DNA from: Owenia fusiformis
Lineage: Eukaryota; Annelida; Polychaeta; Sabellida; Oweniidae
Assembly: GCA_903813345.2 (NCBI GenBank)
Contig: CAIIXF020000012.1
Location: 28,596,684-28,660,683 of the forward strand
Direction: 5' to 3'
Length of the DNA stretch: 64,000 bases
In this document: positions 61,101-62,875 of the stretch, piece after piece
Layout of the letters: each line of letters starts with the position of its first letter
Numbering within the stretch: the stretch's first letter is position 1
Translations under genes and position numbers: made by a program
Notes under the pieces: model-generated
Seen by the model: the letters and a program-made list of their open reading frames with translations, nothing else
Databases searched by the model: none
Told to the model about the DNA's origin: nothing

Positions 61101-62846
61101 TTTCCCTCCTCCTTTTGAAGAGTTCAATGCAGTTAAATTGCGAACGTGTGTTAATTCACCGTAATAATAACCCGGCAAATAGGATACGATTATGCCTCTC
61201 ATTTGACTTTTAAATCAATGTTTTTTTGAAGTGACCTAAGCTTTCGTCTAGAGGGGGGTGGGGGGGTTGTTGTCCAAACGAAATTACTTTCGTCTCCATA
61301 TGAACATTGATATTTTGACCCCGCCCCTAATAAAACCCCATATCTGACTGAAATCCTAAATACCATATCACACTGGTGATCCGCTCGATTACGCTGGTTA
61401 CCGAAACTGTTCGTTTCGGTAACAAAATGTCGGAACATCGAAGGTACGATTTTTCTTTTTCCTTATTTCACGCATCGTAGACAGAATCCCCATGACATTA
61501 TTTCTCACAAACGTGTATCAGTGTCATATGTTTTAGAAAAAGTACATGTTTGCGCAAAAATAGAACAGAAGACAACAGAATCGTCGATTTAATTCCTCAC
61601 TTAAGTTACATAAACGGTATGGGTTAAAAATGCAGATCTTAACTGTTTTTCGAAATACCGTTTATGTAACTTAAGTGAGGAATTAAATCAACCATTCCGT
61701 TGTCTTCTGAACTATTTGTTCGCAAATGTGTACATTTTCTTAAACATATGATACTGATACACGTTTGTGATAAAAATGTCGTGCCGTGGGAATTCTGCCT
61801 ACAATGTGTGAAAGAAGGAAAAAATGAAAAATCATACCTTCGACGTTCCAACATTTTGTTACCGAAACGGTTCCAGCGTAATCGAGTGGATCACCAGTGA
61901 TATCACTTATAAATGCCATACAGCAACTATCTGCTAATCAAATTATCATTGAGGTGAACAAAAATGAAAACATAATACAAAAAAATCACGACCTACCTTC
62001 CTTTTCACTTTGATGCCTAAATTTTCTTCAATCAAATCATAGTCATCCTCTTCTAGATCTTCTTCTATTTCTGACTCAGACTTGTCATGTTTCCTCTTTC
62101 CTCCTACATCACTGCCAGACTCTTCACCTTCTTCAATAGGGTCATCATTGATCAAGTCTTTCATCTCTTCACGGATCCTTTCCTCATCTGTAAGGTTTAG
62201 ATATACAGGGGGTATGTGAGGTTTAAGTACATTTGGGTAATGTTGGGGTTGATGTACATATATGGGCAACACAGTACATATACCCGAGTACATATGGGCA
62301 ATGTTGATGTACATATGGGCAATATCAGGGTCAATGTACATATGGGCAACATTAGGTTTTAAGTATACATGGGCAACATTGGGGTTAAAGTACATTTGGA
62401 AAATATCAGATTTTGTGGAAATATGGGCAACATTAGGGTTAAAGTATATATAGGCAATAAATATGTGAACATCTGAGAATATATGGTAACTCATTAATGT
62501 TATGTCAAATGATTTTTCATTTAACTGAATCAGATGATTAAATGATGATTGAATGATGAAACTTACCATCTTCCTCTTCTTCACTACTGTCACTGGGCAG
62601 ACGCTTTCTCCTCTTAGAGTCTTTCTTAGATTTTACTTTCTTGCGCTTTTTACTTCTTTTTGGTGCATCTGAATCCGAACCTGATCCCGATCTTGAGCCA
62701 GATCCCGACCCTGATCCCGATCTGGATCCTGACCCCGATCCAGAGCCTGATCCTGAACCTGATACAGATCGGTCTGATCCTGATCTTTCATTGTCAGATC
62801 CTGAGATGTCGGATGCACTTGCTTCTTCATCAATGAAATCTGCCAT
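18696..62846 (-). CDS. SUPT6H: Transcription elongation factor SPT6, complete coding region in 33 exons
   Basis: Histone chaperone and elongation factor that travels with RNA polymerase II. All 33 coding exons have GT-AG borders and join in phase to 5301 nt, 1766 aa plus stop (human is about 1726). Order: acidic, Ser/Gly-rich N-terminus (1-290) with an IWS1-binding-like segment ([16 protein letters not shown]); core with helix-turn-helix (about 380-600); YqgF/RNase H-like fold (about 800-945); helix-hairpin-helix with [11 protein letters not shown] and CGLGPRKG (about 990-1090); death-like domain (about 1095-1207); S1 domain (about 1210-1330); tandem SH2 (about 1370-1565, phosphate-binding Arg near 1404 in VVIRPSS); Thr-Pro-rich tail ending DSTPLIDER. 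The tandem SH2 binds the phosphorylated RPB1 linker in known family members. The start is the ATG at 62846, after an acceptor at 62873, so a non-coding first exon lies further right. Two other genes are nested in its introns. Confidence 0.97.
19468..19634 (-). CDS. SUPT6H: SPT6 coding exon 32 (Thr-Pro-rich tail)
   Basis: 167 nt: [20 protein letters not shown], then [18 protein letters not shown]. Low-complexity tail with several TP sites. Donor GTTTGT. Confidence 0.9.
20237..20427 (-). CDS. SUPT6H: SPT6 coding exon 31 (second SH2)
   Basis: 191 nt: [20 protein letters not shown], then [20 protein letters not shown] and [14 protein letters not shown]. Donor GTTGGT. Confidence 0.97.
20911..21071 (-). 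CDS. SUPT6H: SPT6 coding exon 30 (between SH2 domains)
   Basis: 161 nt: [20 protein letters not shown], then [20 protein letters not shown]. Donor GTAATA. Confidence 0.96.
21300..21422 (-). CDS. SUPT6H: SPT6 coding exon 29 (first SH2)
   Basis: 123 nt: [20 protein letters not shown], then [20 protein letters not shown]. Donor GTGAGG. Confidence 0.97.
21922..22133. mobile_element. 212-bp MITE with 9-bp TSD in an SPT6 intron
   Basis: Ends GGCCCGTAGCCAGG and CCTGGCTACGGGCC. Direct repeat TGTAAGTCA at 21913..21921 and 22134..22142. Inner G-runs also pair. Non-coding. Confidence 0.88.
22421..22536 (-). CDS. SUPT6H: SPT6 coding exon 28 (first SH2, start)
   Basis: 116 nt: [20 protein letters not shown], then [16 protein letters not shown]. 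The Arg in VVIRPSS is the phosphate-binding position of the first SH2. Confidence 0.96.
22695..23604 (-). mobile_element. 5'-truncated LINE, 3' end of ORF2, in an SPT6 intron
   Basis: A 252-residue frame (22821..23579) resembles the extreme C-terminus of L1/Tx1-type reverse transcriptase proteins: [20 protein letters not shown] and a CCHC-like knuckle ([19 protein letters not shown]). It ends in a poly-A tail (T-run at about 22693..22702 on the plus strand). The direct repeat AAAGCTGATCTT is at 22683..22694 and 23605..23616, a classic target duplication. The reverse transcriptase core and endonuclease are absent, so it is dead on arrival. It is oriented with SPT6, so it is transcribed in its pre-mRNA. 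Confidence 0.88.
23653..23741 (-). CDS. SUPT6H: SPT6 coding exon 27
   Basis: 89 nt, charged linker: [20 protein letters not shown], then [10 protein letters not shown], connecting S1 to the tandem SH2. Confidence 0.93.
24041..24147 (-). CDS. SUPT6H: SPT6 coding exon 26 (S1 domain end)
   Basis: 107 nt: [20 protein letters not shown], then [15 protein letters not shown]. Donor GTAAGC. Confidence 0.95.
24570..24710 (-). CDS. SUPT6H: SPT6 coding exon 25 (S1 domain)
   Basis: 141 nt: [20 protein letters not shown], then [20 protein letters not shown]. Typical S1 strand pattern. Donor GTTTGT. Confidence 0.95.
25096..25244 (-). CDS. SUPT6H: SPT6 coding exon 24 (entry to S1 domain)
   Basis: 149 nt: [20 protein letters not shown], then [20 protein letters not shown]. 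The 3' splice site is CCCTAG|GTAAAC. The first ~80 nt and the acceptor are amplified in the array at 25250..26905; this copy is the real exon because it alone continues into [14 protein letters not shown] and a GTATG donor. Confidence 0.96.
25250..26905 (-). repeat. ~122-bp array of SPT6 coding exon 24 5' part plus acceptor, 13 extra copies
   Basis: Each unit repeats the first ~80 nt of coding exon 24 ([20 protein letters not shown] and onward to ANP) preceded by its acceptor CCTAG|GTAAAC and about 40 bp of intron. Counting the CACTAGTTTACCT junction gives 13 copies beyond the real exon. Units run 120-131 bp; some have an extra GGCATGTA. Copies are nearly identical, so the amplification is recent or homogenised. 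Open frames inside are shadows of the exon. Confidence 0.95.
27107..27254 (-). CDS. SUPT6H: SPT6 coding exon 23
   Basis: 148 nt: [20 protein letters not shown], then [20 protein letters not shown] and TPQTFYIG. Its first part plus acceptor is repeated several times in the upstream intron. Confidence 0.97.
27255..27485 (-). repeat. degenerate tandem copies of SPT6 coding exon 23 start plus acceptor
   Basis: Phrases TGATGTCATACAATGT, GTTTGTTTCCATAG and CCCTACAAC (exon start and acceptor in complement) recur about four or five times with decay upstream of the exon. Confidence 0.8.
27600..27735. repeat. SINE-like repeat fused to a copy of the SPT6 exon-22 end
   Basis: The left part matches the dispersed GTTACAGATGCC / GGAGATCATAACAATATGTC family. 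The adjoining part (27655..27720), read on the minus strand, gives GAGGAGTTGGAAAGACTGG then TTAATATG, a diverged copy of the exon 22 end and donor. Confidence 0.6.
28038..28245 (-). CDS. SUPT6H: SPT6 coding exon 22 (death-like domain)
   Basis: 208 nt: [20 protein letters not shown], then [17 protein letters not shown] and [16 protein letters not shown]. Donor GTAAAT. A diverged copy of the exon end plus donor lies at about 27655..27720. Confidence 0.97.
29676..29803 (-). CDS. SUPT6H: SPT6 coding exon 21
   Basis: 128 nt: [20 protein letters not shown], then [21 protein letters not shown] nearby second AG after AAACAG is not used, because the conserved VLKQNN must be included. Confidence 0.95.
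29973..30140 (-). CDS. SUPT6H: SPT6 coding exon 20 (helix-hairpin-helix)
   Basis: 168 nt: [20 protein letters not shown], then [19 protein letters not shown]. Contains the GLGPRKG hairpin of the HhH domain. Confidence 0.97.
30822..30959 (-). CDS. SUPT6H: SPT6 coding exon 19
   Basis: 138 nt: [20 protein letters not shown], then [20 protein letters not shown]. Donor GTAATT. Confidence 0.96.
31556..31691 (-). CDS. SUPT6H: SPT6 coding exon 18
   Basis: 136 nt: [20 protein letters not shown], then [11 protein letters not shown]. End of the YqgF-like domain. Confidence 0.95.
31976..32052 (-). CDS. SUPT6H: SPT6 coding exon 17
   Basis: 77 nt: [20 protein letters not shown], then VGANSR (human counterpart KPHVVTVAGENR). 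Donor GTAAAG. Confidence 0.94.
32825..32942 (-). CDS. SUPT6H: SPT6 coding exon 16
   Basis: 118 nt: [20 protein letters not shown], part of the YqgF/RNase H-like fold. Donor GTAAAG. Confidence 0.93.
33146..33279 (-). CDS. SUPT6H: SPT6 coding exon 15 (start of YqgF-like domain)
   Basis: 134 nt: [20 protein letters not shown], then acidic residues and [13 protein letters not shown]. Donor GTAAGC. Confidence 0.95.
33324..33345. repeat. solitary mariner-type terminal repeat
   Basis: TACGAGGGATGTTCAATAAAT resembles mariner terminal repeats (TACGAGGG then TTCAATAA). No transposase was found beside it. A related palindrome is at 45355..45408. Confidence 0.5.
33665..35160. other. SPT6 intron sequence without recognised gene
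   Basis: AT-rich intron sequence. One terminal-repeat-like phrase (ATACAGGGTGAACAAAAAAT near 33672) resembles ends at 38693 and 46893. A short duplicated phrase (CACTGGTAGCGTGTTTATA) occurs near 34350. Confidence 0.4.
35207..35326 (-). CDS. SUPT6H: SPT6 coding exon 14
   Basis: 120 nt: [20 protein letters not shown], then [19 protein letters not shown]. Donor GTAGGT. Its 5' edge lies about 390 bp from the oppositely oriented start codon of the nested BTB gene. Confidence 0.96.
35716..35807 (+). CDS. BTB protein exon 1 (coding part)
   Basis: [20 protein letters not shown], then FNSQTMSDV and two bases of the next codon. Donor GTAAGT. Confidence 0.88.
35716..43340 (+). CDS. BTB-BACK-PHR domain protein, BTBD1/2/3/6-like, nested in an SPT6 intron
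   Basis: Three plus-strand exons (35716..35807, 41425..41589, 42287..43340) join in phase to 1311 nt, 436 aa. Order: BTB/POZ (about 25-125: [41 protein letters not shown]); BACK (about 130-255: [10 protein letters not shown]-like, [13 protein letters not shown]); PHR (about 285-436: [35 protein letters not shown], ending [19 protein letters not shown]). This is the architecture of BTBD1, 2, 3 and 6, which act as CUL3 ubiquitin-ligase substrate adaptors; the substrate is not predictable. The start ATG is the first in the exon and precedes the conserved MSDV. Length is slightly below human family members because the N-terminus is short. It lies wholly in SPT6 coding intron 13 on the opposite strand. 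Two introns and the 3' end carry arrays copied from its own exon edges. Confidence 0.93.
35945..36830. repeat. dispersed repeat (AAAATGGCAGCCATTTT family)
   Basis: Contains several GGCAGCCATTTTGAAATTTG-type phrases and a terminal ACGGACGGACAGACGCACGG tract. Shared with 2930..3690 and 10850..11230. Interrupted by the MITE at 36174..36488. In BTB intron 1. Confidence 0.55.
36174..36488. mobile_element. 315-bp MITE with CACTCTTAAAAAT ends
   Basis: Left CACTCTTAAAAATGAATTAC, right inverse ending TTTTTAAGAGTG. Inner arms also pair (ACTTAAA / TTTAAGT). It interrupts a dispersed repeat. TSD short or unclear. Confidence 0.75.
36880..37095. repeat. imperfect tandem duplication in BTB intron 1
   Basis: ACTTGTATGGATTATAATAG, then GCTCATGTGAAT and TTTTACAATTGTTGCAT, occur twice about 110 bp apart. 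Confidence 0.8.
37100..41400. other. remainder of BTB intron 1
   Basis: About 4 kb of AT-rich intron without a recognised gene apart from the mariner-like fragment near 38693..39030. A CCTGTTGTTATCA / CCTGTTGTTTTCA set of phrases recurs at 38390..38530. Confidence 0.4.
38693..39030 (-). mobile_element. mariner-like 3'-end fragment
   Basis: Starts TACAGGGTGGTCAAAAAACG, a Tc1/mariner-type end. The minus-strand frame behind it ends [17 protein letters not shown], resembling the conserved C-terminus of mariner transposases (CI, then GGHIEHLL). No catalytic residues are seen and the other end was not found. Confidence 0.45.
41425..41589 (+). CDS. BTB protein exon 2
   Basis: 165 nt after acceptor [27 protein letters not shown], then [20 protein letters not shown]. 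Donor GTAAAT; the exon end and donor are copied several times downstream. Confidence 0.93.
41570..41728 (+). repeat. tandem copies of the BTB exon 2 end and donor
   Basis: TTGAAATCATGAG|GTAAATGC recurs about five times at spacings of 25-40 bp, each keeping a donor-like GAGGTAAATG. Confidence 0.92.
41895..42286 (+). repeat. tandem copies of the BTB exon 3 acceptor and exon start
   Basis: TTCCATTTTAAG|ATTCATT, then CACTATGGAGAAGTTAAC, recurs about five times before the real exon at 42287, with alternating full and 9-bp-deleted forms. Confidence 0.93.
42287..43340 (+). CDS. BTB protein exon 3 (BACK and PHR domains, stop)
   Basis: 1054 nt after acceptor [34 protein letters not shown], then PHR, ending LYFKPIA and TAG. 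It starts upstream of the first in-frame Met, as the BTB strand FIYYGE requires. Confidence 0.95.
43321..44440 (+). repeat. tandem array derived from the BTB stop-codon region
   Basis: The end of the coding sequence (TTTTAAGCCTATAGCTTAGG, then TATATAAAAGACA) is repeated about 18-20 times through the 3' UTR. Early units are about 55-60 bp; later ones about 80 bp with an added CTTGAGAGTTTGTTTATT segment. Confidence 0.93.
44441..45350. other. SPT6 intron sequence between the BTB 3' UTR and the palindrome
   Basis: No gene or repeat family recognised. An 88-codon minus-strand frame (44735..45001) lacks splice or domain support. Confidence 0.4.
45355..45408. repeat. perfect 26-bp palindrome of a mariner-type end
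   Basis: GTACGAGGGGTGATCAATAA, then GTAATG, is followed by a 2-base loop and the exact inverse. The motif TACGAGGGGTGATCAATAA is mariner-terminal-like, so this is two ends head to head with the body lost. It lies 135 bp from coding exon 13. Confidence 0.9.
45544..45669 (-). CDS. SUPT6H: SPT6 coding exon 13
   Basis: 126 nt: [20 protein letters not shown], then [19 protein letters not shown]. Opens the 10.2-kb intron hosting the BTB gene. Confidence 0.96.
46142..46237 (-). CDS. SUPT6H: SPT6 coding exon 12
   Basis: 96 nt, 32 codons: [20 protein letters not shown], then [12 protein letters not shown]. Donor GTAAGA. Confidence 0.95.
46277..46455. mobile_element. 179-bp palindromic MITE
   Basis: Left TATGATCTTGTTAAAAGAGA, right inverse ending AACAAGATCATA. 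The arms continue through GATTATCCTATA, GAGGTTC and GGATATTGGGATTATCC, so the element is almost one hairpin. It lies in the intron between coding exons 11 and 12. Confidence 0.85.
46689..46839 (-). CDS. SUPT6H: SPT6 coding exon 11
   Basis: 151 nt: [20 protein letters not shown], then [16 protein letters not shown]. Donor GTATAT. Confidence 0.96.
46895..47894. mobile_element. 1.0-kb mariner-like element relic with TA duplication
   Basis: The left end CAGGGCAAATCAAAAAAAAC matches the inverted right end for about 40 bp (both reach TTATCTCG). TA flanks both sides. A plus-strand frame keeps [18 protein letters not shown], the mariner signature around the third catalytic Asp (normally SPDLNPCDFFLWGYLK), followed by a frame-shifted AHN, ST, K tail. 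The rest of the transposase is broken, so it is inactive. Internal CACTTTGCAAATGG-type blocks are repeated. Confidence 0.8.
47900..48300. other. SPT6 intron, no gene recognised
   Basis: AT-rich. A sequence with TTTCAAAATCATGCAATT and GGCCAAAATGG phrases resembles the interior of the 21922..22133 MITE (GGTCAAAATC, TGCATGATTTTGAAA), suggesting a degraded relative. Confidence 0.4.
48343..48472 (-). CDS. SUPT6H: SPT6 coding exon 10
   Basis: 130 nt: [20 protein letters not shown], then [20 protein letters not shown]. The acceptor context CTTTTAATTTCAG is duplicated about 55 bp upstream (complement at 48527..48540). Confidence 0.96.
48882..49147 (-). CDS. SUPT6H: SPT6 coding exon 9
   Basis: 266 nt: [20 protein letters not shown], an acidic insert rich in Asp and Glu, then [10 protein letters not shown]. 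Donor GTATGA. Confidence 0.96.
49585..49724 (-). CDS. SUPT6H: SPT6 coding exon 8
   Basis: 140 nt: [20 protein letters not shown], then [20 protein letters not shown]. Donor GTGAGG. Confidence 0.96.
50406..50615 (-). CDS. SUPT6H: SPT6 coding exon 7
   Basis: 210 nt: [20 protein letters not shown], then [20 protein letters not shown] and [11 protein letters not shown]. Its acceptor (TTTCAG|GATGTTGACCC) is the source of a ~41-bp minisatellite in the upstream intron. Confidence 0.97.
50616..51010 (-). repeat. ~41-bp array of the SPT6 coding exon 7 acceptor, block 1
   Basis: On the minus strand each unit reads ATATCTCAATTTCAG|GATG, then TTGACCCTAGTGACC. That is the polypyrimidine-AG acceptor and first ~10 nt of coding exon 7. 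About nine copies directly adjoin the real exon. Confidence 0.94.
51150..51440 (-). repeat. ~41-bp array of the SPT6 coding exon 7 acceptor, block 2
   Basis: About seven further units (AGGGTCAACATCCTGAAA on the plus strand), some with a variant GACATGATATGTAAAGTAAC spacer. Separated from block 1 by 140 bp of unrelated sequence. Confidence 0.9.
52258..52478 (-). mobile_element. MITE (CACTCTACTATACCT family), left of the TPR gene
   Basis: Starts CACTCTACTATACCTAACC and ends AGGTATAGAGTG. Nearly identical to the inverse of 56811..57021. Contains tandem AATAAACCATTAA. Flanking ATAT may be its target duplication. Confidence 0.85.
52730..52845. repeat. 33-bp tandem repeat, three copies
   Basis: GGAATTTCCAGTTTTCTGAT, then ACATGGTCGTTCAT, occurs three times, just upstream of the TPR gene first exon. 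Confidence 0.92.
52935..52981 (+). CDS. TPR/NTase gene exon 1 (coding part)
   Basis: ATG at 52935 opens a frame into donor T|GTGAGT. The split Ile codon restores the phase of exon 2. Starting instead inside the long open frame would put intron-like sequence in the protein. Confidence 0.72.
52935..56780 (+). CDS. TPR protein with DUF294/GlnD-like nucleotidyltransferase domain, nested in an SPT6 intron
   Basis: Two exons: 52935..52981 ([15 protein letters not shown] plus two bases; donor GTGAGT) and 53648..56780 (acceptor TTATTTCAG), 1059 aa. N-terminal TPR-like helices (about 20-90: [20 protein letters not shown]). A nucleotidyltransferase signature at 219-235 ([17 protein letters not shown]) has the G-S pair and an Asp-x-Glu metal site, as in DUF294/GlnD-type enzymes. 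A helical companion domain lies at about 407-480 ([40 protein letters not shown]). At least eight TPRs lie at about 545-1040 ([60 protein letters not shown]). No signal peptide or membrane helix, so probably cytosolic. Substrate and pathway are unknown; related large TPR/NTase proteins occur in several marine invertebrates. Almost all coding sequence is in one 3.1-kb exon, unlike its intron-rich host. Confidence 0.88.
53230..53560. repeat. imperfect inverted repeat in the TPR gene intron
   Basis: Phrases such as ATATTATATTACCCTCGGAA, CCTCGGTCAAAATGATATTT and TCCCTTGGAATAAAATTTAT alternate; a probable degraded palindromic MITE. No TSD assigned. Confidence 0.45.
53648..56780 (+). CDS. TPR/NTase gene exon 2
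   Basis: Acceptor TTATTTCAG, then 3133 nt to TAG encoding NTase, companion and TPR domains without interruption. Confidence 0.93.
56811..57021 (+). mobile_element. MITE (CACTCTACTATACCT family), right of the TPR gene, 5-bp TSD
   Basis: Starts CACTCTACTATACCTTGCA and ends TTTAGGTATAGTAGAGTG. The direct repeat GACAA flanks it (56806..56810 and 57022..57026). Opposite in orientation to 52258..52478. It lies immediately after the stop codon, so it is probably in the 3' UTR. Confidence 0.88.
57030..57175. repeat. dispersed SINE-like repeat copy
   Basis: TATTAACATGCAAAATATCA, then CATTTGTTACAGATGC, ACAAAAAACTTGGAGA and ATATGTCACTACTTCTGGTG. The same ordered phrases recur at 57925, 59385, 59565, 60620 and 27600. 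Confidence 0.7.
57180..57920. other. SPT6 intron, no gene recognised
   Basis: AT-rich intron sequence between two dispersed-repeat copies. Confidence 0.4.
57925..58035. repeat. dispersed SINE-like repeat copy
   Basis: AAGGCATTACCAAATTTCACC, then CATTTGTTACAGATGC, AAAACTTTGGAGATATT and CACCACTTCTGATGGTGATG in the same order as the other copies. Confidence 0.7.
58094..58360 (-). CDS. SUPT6H: SPT6 coding exon 6
   Basis: 267 nt, 89 codons: [20 protein letters not shown], then [19 protein letters not shown] and [17 protein letters not shown]. Strongly conserved SPT6 core entry. Donor GTTAGT opens the 7.5-kb intron that hosts the TPR gene. Confidence 0.96.
58560..58625. repeat. 22-bp duplication beside the SPT6 coding exon 5 donor
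   Basis: TTGCCTGTTGCTAATGAAAC occurs twice in tandem 15 bp beyond the donor of coding exon 5. Confidence 0.9.
58638..58737 (-). CDS. SUPT6H: SPT6 coding exon 5 (IWS1-binding-like segment)
   Basis: 100 nt: [20 protein letters not shown], then [12 protein letters not shown]. The FGVDFDFDE block corresponds to the Spn1/IWS1-binding region of the family. Its 5' edge and acceptor are tandemly duplicated in the upstream intron. Confidence 0.94.
58718..59260 (-). repeat. ~175-bp tandem repeat carrying the SPT6 coding exon 5 acceptor, three copies
   Basis: GGCTTCTTGTAGAGCACTG|TA (complement of acceptor and exon start) recurs near 58897 and 59070. Each copy is followed by GGTTGTTATTTT, TTTAATCCAGGAAT and CACTGACCAATTTATG blocks. 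Confidence 0.92.
59385..59645. repeat. two dispersed SINE-like repeat copies in tandem
   Basis: 59385..59535 has GGCATTAACATGCAAAATGT, ATTTGTTACAGACACCGAA and CCACAAAAAGTTGGGAGACC in full. 59565..59645 is a shorter copy beginning with the same GGCATTAATATG phrase. Confidence 0.72.
59728..59809 (-). CDS. SUPT6H: SPT6 coding exon 4
   Basis: 82 nt: [20 protein letters not shown]. Matches the conserved DDFIVD block before the IWS1-binding region. Donor GTAAGT. Confidence 0.93.
60116..60323 (-). CDS. SUPT6H: SPT6 coding exon 3
   Basis: 208 nt: [20 protein letters not shown], then [16 protein letters not shown], ending GSEEESG. Acceptor TTTTGCAG, donor GTACGT. Confidence 0.94.
60379..60583. mobile_element. 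MITE copy (GTGGGTGCA family), inverse orientation
   Basis: AGTGATCTCCCCAG at the left and CTGGAGAGATCACT at the right, with GCTTGCACCCACCT and AAAATGGGCATATTTTTGAC inside. Inverse of the family member at 15828..16043. Confidence 0.82.
60620..60745. repeat. dispersed SINE-like repeat copy
   Basis: AATAATACCAGGCATTAACA, then CAAAATGTCACC, GATGCTGAACACCAACCACC, AAAGTTGGTGACCATAACAA. The central part is shortened. Confidence 0.7.
60832..61327. mobile_element. 496-bp MITE with 3-bp TAA duplication (PIF/Harbinger-like)
   Basis: The ends GGGGCGGGGTCAAAATATCG and its inverse pair for about 50 bp (through TTCATATGGAGACGAAAGTA). TAA flanks both sides (60829..60831 and 61328..61330). G-rich ends and a TWA triplet fit PIF/Harbinger. 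No transposase frame. Confidence 0.82.
61371..61899. mobile_element. 529-bp near-complete palindrome with 6-bp TSD
   Basis: Starts CACTGGTGATCCGCTCGATT and ends with its inverse. Arms continue through GGTTACCGAAAC, ACACGTTTGTGA, AGAAGACAAC and TTAATTCCTCACTTAAGTTA to a loop near 61635. The direct repeat ATATCA lies at 61365..61370 and 61900..61905. It shares the CACTGG start with the 12706..15165 element. Confidence 0.88.
61997..62187 (-). CDS. SUPT6H: SPT6 coding exon 2
   Basis: 191 nt, acidic: [20 protein letters not shown] and [19 protein letters not shown]. Acceptor CTTACAG, donor GTAGGT, leaves in phase 0. Confidence 0.95.
62215..62460. repeat. ~29-bp minisatellite in the SPT6 intron before coding exon 2
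   Basis: About eight units of TGTACATATGGGCAA followed by CATTAGGGTTAA or CAATGTTGGGG. Starts a few bases upstream of the exon 2 acceptor. Confidence 0.85.
62567..62846 (-). CDS. SUPT6H: SPT6 coding exon 1 (start codon, acidic Ser/Gly-rich)
   Basis: Begins [18 protein letters not shown] and carries a Ser-Gly dipeptide tract with interspersed Arg, then a basic [20 protein letters not shown] stretch (likely nuclear localisation) and an acidic end. Donor GTAAGT. The exon extends 5' as UTR to 62872, where acceptor TTTTTTCAG is seen. Confidence 0.93.
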
Positions 62847-62875
62847 TGTTGGCAGTCAATAGATGGTGCTCTCTG

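Noticed and set aside
62641-62862. Plus-strand frame rich in Asp-Pro
   Set aside because: Antisense shadow of the SPT6 Ser-Gly repeat.
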